Below, piece after piece: positions 60,438 to 64,000 of a DNA stretch of 64,000 nucleotides. The position numbers were made by a program, and so were the translations under genes. The notes beneath the pieces were generated by a model. The model was not told the DNA's origin. It did no database searches and saw nothing but the letters and a program-made list of their open reading frames with translations. How positions within the stretch are numbered: position 1 is the first letter of the stretch; the number at the start of each line of letters is the position of its first letter. Source of the DNA: Bursaphelenchus xylophilus (taxonomy: Eukaryota; Nematoda; Chromadorea; Rhabditida; Aphelenchoididae); NCBI GenBank assembly GCA_904066235.2, contig CAJFCV020000004.1:8804001-8868000 (forward strand), in the 5' to 3' direction.

Positions 60438-60718
60438 AAGTTGATGTTCGAATGTAAAAGTGATGGTTAAATGGAATTTTCACAGAGGTAAGTCGGTTTC
60501 CACACCTATTTGAGCTTTAGAATGCTATTAATTGTTCTTAGTTGTCCAGTTTGTCCTCAGTTTTCGTAATATTGCGTGGTTTCTGGGACAGATCAAGATT
60601 GGCTATATATAATTTGAGTTTTTGATGTAATTTGAGACATAGAAGCAAACTCGTGCATTCAGACAGCGGAATCTCCACCAGTGCCAAGAATTTTAACGAG
60701 AAATAAAAAGGTAAGTGT
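60438..60718 (+). repeat. Left arm of a 281-bp inverted duplication containing a promoter-like sequence
   Basis: Near-identical inverse at 63681-63960. The arm holds TATATAA at 60606-60612 and ends in AATAAAAAG|GTAAGTG, a good splice donor. It therefore looks like a promoter plus noncoding first exon for the secreted-protein gene downstream. Confidence 0.75.
60606..60612 (+). promoter_or_regulatory. Possible TATA box
   Basis: TATATAA about 100 bp before the donor that ends the duplicated arm. Its mirror, TATATAA on the minus strand, is at 63788-63794. Confidence 0.35.
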
Positions 60719-60998
60719 TGTTTTACGACTTATTTTAGCACTAGAAAGTTATATTGCCACTTTTAGATTCCTTTTGCTTGATTTTAAAGTAGTATGGGCA
60801 ATTTTAGCTCTTAATAACACTGTTATCAAAATATCCTTAGTTCTTTTGTGAAATTTATCTGCTTTTTCGTTCGTAAAGTGGTGTTTACGCTTTCAGTTTA
60901 TTTCGGGTTGTCGGGTTGGGTTGTGCGAGAGAAATAGGTCCATCGAATGACGGCATCTCTCTTCCTTCTTTTATTTCAATCGACTATCGCTGTTAGTA

Positions 60999-61570
60999 TT
61001 AGGTTGATTCATAATTATCCGGCGGTTTTATTGGCGCATTTTTTGTTAGTTAAAATTTGCGTTTTGTTAATGTTTTTTTTTATAAAAATAATCTTGTCTG
61101 GTTAGTTAATAAAATGGCAGTCGAAACCCATACTCATATTTGCCACATTATGCTCTACCACTTCGAGAAAAGTTGGAAGTCAGCACGGTCATTCCGCGAT
61201 CTCAACGAACTTTTCGGCGAAGGAACAAAAAAAGCACGATTTCCCAGTGGATGATTCCGCTTCTGTCCCACCACACATACCACGTAGCCTTCTTACAGTG
61301 GACGTCTTTTGGTACTCCTTTGGGCGAAACACCTGCCGATTTTTTTCTTTCGCCGAAAGGTTCGTTGAGATCGCGAAATGACTGTGCTGACTTCCAACTT
61401 TTCTCGAAGTGGTAGAGCATAATGTGGCAAATATGAGTATGGGTTTCGACTGCTATTTTATTAACTAACCAGACAAGATTATTTTTATAAAAAAAACATT
61501 AACAAAACGCAAATTTTAACTAACAAAAAACGCGCCAATAAAACCGCCGGATAATTATGAATCAACCTAA
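60999..61570. mobile_element. Palindromic mariner-derived MITE, copy 2
   Basis: Same architecture as the copy at 1459, with cleaner ends (TTAGG...CCTAA) and TA on both sides. On the minus strand the interior reads a mariner-like WYVWWDRSGIIHWE. It sits in the first intron of the secreted-protein gene that starts coding at 61644. Confidence 0.85.
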
Positions 61571-61643
61571 TATTTGTTTCGCTGCACAATCGTACTTCTC
61601 TTACGTAAATGCATTGATACGCTACATATTTCCAGACAAATCT

Positions 61644-63674
61644 ATGTCGATTACACTATACGTCTTTCTCTTCTTCGTGACTTCTTTACATGCAGGTATA
61701 GTTGATAGTTAGCATACATGATTGGGCAGAAAAAAACGTCATAGTTTTGATAAAATAAGCACCAACACCATTTCAAAAATTTCAGATGATATCGCGACCT
61801 CAAAATTAACTTCAACAATAGGCAGCAGCAGTCTCTCTTCTGCGAACACTTCGTCGTCATCTTCACTGATTGACGTGGAGGAAGAGCTAGCCAAGATTCG
61901 CACAACCTGCCTGACCCCGCAAGATTTCGAATTGTTAACTGGAAACGCTATCAGATACTACCCTGTAGGATGGTTTATCCACGCATTAATCGAACAAAGC
62001 GTGGCGACCATAGGTCTTGAAGAGTTACGAACCACACTGAAATTGTCCGCACTTCCACCCTGGAAACCATTTAACCTAACCGAACCAAGCGAGCATGAGC
62101 TGGCATCAGCAACTACAATCGAAGAGTACTACAATTTGAGGGAGCCGCGCTCAAAAATGAGAAGTCTTTCGAGCATAACATAGATACTGCAGTTGCATAT
62201 TTACAGGGTGACAAAGAAAAAATGCAACTCATATTTATGGCCATATTTTGTCTAAAACACCAAACTTAACTAAAGTAAAGGTAAATATCAGCAACATAGA
62301 GTATTGTTAATAGTATACTCACCCAGTTTTAAGGTGGCTGTTCTTGGCGCCGAGATAGAGCTCAAAACGTGACTTTAAATTTTGGGCGATTCGCCGGAGC
62401 TTTTTTTGGAGAAATCGGTCCCGTTCTTACCGCAGCGAAAAATTAGCGGCTCCAAACTTTTTTGGCGTGAACTAGAGGTCTTGACCTCCAACGGAAGAAA
62501 AAACATAGTCCACCGGATTCAGATCCGGCGAGTAGGCGGCCATTTAGCAGACCACATAAAATCGGGAAAAATGATCCTTTCCTGGCCTTGCGTCTTTTTT
62601 GCTTTATGGGCGATGGCGGAATGCTGCTACGGTGTCCATTTTGAATCGCCAAGGTGCTACTGAGCCCACGGGTTCACGTTGGTGCCCAAAATCTCGCTGC
62701 TAGACTTATCGGTTTGGTTTTGACTCTTTTATCCAAGAAAACCAAGGATATCACGCCGCTGGCGCAAAACGTTGCCCCAGACCATGAGAGGCCGGATTTT
62801 TACTGGGTTCAAAAATAGCGTATGGTTTTTGACTCTAAACAGCCCAACTCCTGTCATTCTGGTGGTTGTAGGCCTGCTCGATGTTGAAATATTTCTCACC
62901 GACGGACAGGATCTTCTCTCATCGCTGACCTGCGGCGCGACGCTTGAATTTTCGACATTTTTTCAGATATTTTTGCTTGTAGTATTCCGGGATGCGCTAG
63001 GCTTTTTGGAGCTTTTTAGGCTTGCGCTACGGTGCATTGCTGGCCATTCATCGACCAGCTGTTGTGTTGATGCCGGTCGGCCGGGCAATCTTTTTCATGG
63101 ACACCATCAGATTTTGCTTCACTCGCTTTTTGATGATCTCAAAGTTGCCAGAAGTGTTCAAGATGCGCTTTCATCTATTTCCTGGACACTTAACATCGTG
63201 GCCAAGCTCGTTGAGTCGTTTGGTGGCTGTTGGCGTAGCAGATTTTCCTACACCGAGCAGTTTAGCAATCTCACACTGTCCTTTTTCTTCCCGAGACAGG
63301 TTTAAAATTGGGGTCCCTCAGTTTGACACTCAATACAAAGATGATAATCAATCGATATGGGCATGAAACTCAAAAGACTAGGACAGAAAAACACGGAGAA
63401 TTTAATGGTATAAAAAATATTCCGCTACACCTAAACAGTTTCGCTGCAGGACCAATGAAAAAAAGTTGCATTTTTTATTTGTCACCCTGTAAAAAAGCGA
63501 CTACAAACCGTTTTCAAAAGAACATTTGAACAAGTTTCTCCTTCTGCTCCAAAATTGCTAAATAAGAAAGCAATCGATCGTATGATTGAACTGTTTCGCG
63601 CGATGGATGTTAAAATTTGCAAGGCAACTTCGAATATGCTAATGAATTGTGATTGTTGGGATGATGATCTTTAG
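61644..63674 (+). pseudogene. Secreted-protein gene broken by a Tc1-like insertion
   Basis: Exon 61644-61695 encodes a signal peptide (MSITLYVFLFFVTSLHA) with donor G|GTATAG. It joins in phase 1 to 61787, which reads DIATSKLTST and a Ser-rich stretch, then a conserved-looking block (TCLTPQDFELLTGNAIRYY, VGWFIHALIEQS). Near 62130-62150 the frame that stays open changes, pointing to a small indel or an unseen intron. A TA-flanked element then interrupts at 62204-63489. After it the same frame resumes (KKRLQTVFKRTFEQV) to a stop at 63674. I do not recognise the family. The insertion and the shift make it probably non-functional in this haplotype, although splicing out of the element cannot be excluded. 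Confidence 0.55.
62204..63489 (-). mobile_element. Dead Tc1-like transposon
   Basis: CAGGGTGACAAA ends, TA duplication at both sides, 1,286 bp. On the minus strand scattered frames give Tc1-type blocks: GEKYFNIEQAYNHQNDR (about 62847-62895), LMVWGNVL, and YSPDLNPVDY (about 62505-62535, the third-acidic-residue motif). The Asp expected before EK.F is Gly, and there are many stops and shifts, so it is inactive. Confidence 0.85.
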
Positions 63675-63680
63675 ATAAAT

Positions 63681-63960
63681 ACACTTACCTTTTTATTTCT
63701 CGTTAAAATTCTTGGCACTGGTGGAGATTCCGCTGTCTGAATGCACGAGTTTGCTTCTATGTCTGAAATTACATCAAAAAACTCAAATTATATATGGCCA
63801 ATCTTGATCTGTCCCAGAAACCACGCAATATTGCGAAAACTGAGGACAAACTGGACAACTAAGAACAATTAATAGCATTCTAAAGTTCAAATAGGTGTGG
63901 AAACCGGCTTACTCTGTGAAATTCCATTTAACCATCACTTTTACATTCGAACATCAGCTT
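63681..63960 (-). repeat. Right arm of the inverted duplication
   Basis: Reverse complement of 60438-60718 with few changes. TATATAA and splice donor are preserved on the minus strand, facing into the interrupted secreted-protein gene. Confidence 0.75.
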
Positions 63961-64000
63961 TAAGGCTTTAGTTGGTATGTGAATCCCTAAAAGGTTTACA

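Noticed and set aside
62772..63305. 177-codon plus-strand frame
   Set aside because: It is the antisense of the dead Tc1-like transposase.

Overview
The window looks like nuclear DNA of a nematode. All protein genes are split by introns. Almost every acceptor is a short pyrimidine run ending in TTTCAG or TTTTAG, and donors are mostly GTAAGT or GTGAGT. Intergenic DNA is AT-rich and full of short inverted-repeat elements. Gene products point to a metazoan: a CYP2-clan P450, an ALDH3 with hydrophobic tail, a V-ATPase C subunit and an NADK2-type NAD kinase. I cannot name the species. Gene models were assembled by hand from splice signals, reading-phase continuity and family alignment from memory; no search was run.

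Layout. 1-6.6 kb: nested mobile elements, no supported gene. 6.68-12.03 kb (-): complete five-exon cytochrome P450, with a large foldback element carrying tRNA-like sequence in intron 2. 16.26-19.10 kb (-): class 3 aldehyde dehydrogenase with a C-terminal membrane tail; its first exon was not found. 21.58-40.18 kb (-): one 12-exon gene for a protein of about 3,800 residues. A single 9,070-nt exon encodes a disordered region with about 60 copies of an IGQ[EK]I motif, followed by a PH domain and a full-length actin fold. This is the most unusual object here. 44.96-46.97 kb (-): secreted pepsin-like protein that has lost catalytic residues. 47.49-51.54 kb (-): aldo-keto reductase with a GC-AG intron and a 2.6-kb intron filled with two palindromic elements. 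52.59-56.06 kb (+): mitochondrial NAD kinase 2. 56.48-58.62 kb (-): V-ATPase subunit C. 60.4-63.96 kb: a secreted-protein gene enclosed by an inverted duplication that includes a TATA-like box, interrupted by a mariner-derived palindrome and a dead Tc1-like element.

Gene relations. The genes do not form one pathway. The P450, ALDH3 and aldo-keto reductase are all oxidoreductases. NADK2 makes the NADP(H) pool that such enzymes use, but nothing shows co-regulation. The aldo-keto reductase and NADK2 are head to head, about 1.05 kb apart. NADK2 and V-ATPase C are tail to tail, about 0.4 kb apart.

Repeats. At least five families recur: (A) TA-flanked palindromes beginning CAGTGGGGGACCTGATCCA; (B) elements beginning CAGGGGAAGTACTCCAAG with a 3-bp T[AG]A duplication; (C) palindromic mariner derivatives; (D) CAGGGTG-ended Tc1-like elements; (E) tRNA-like sequences with Pol III A and B boxes, one of them split by a very GC-rich insertion.
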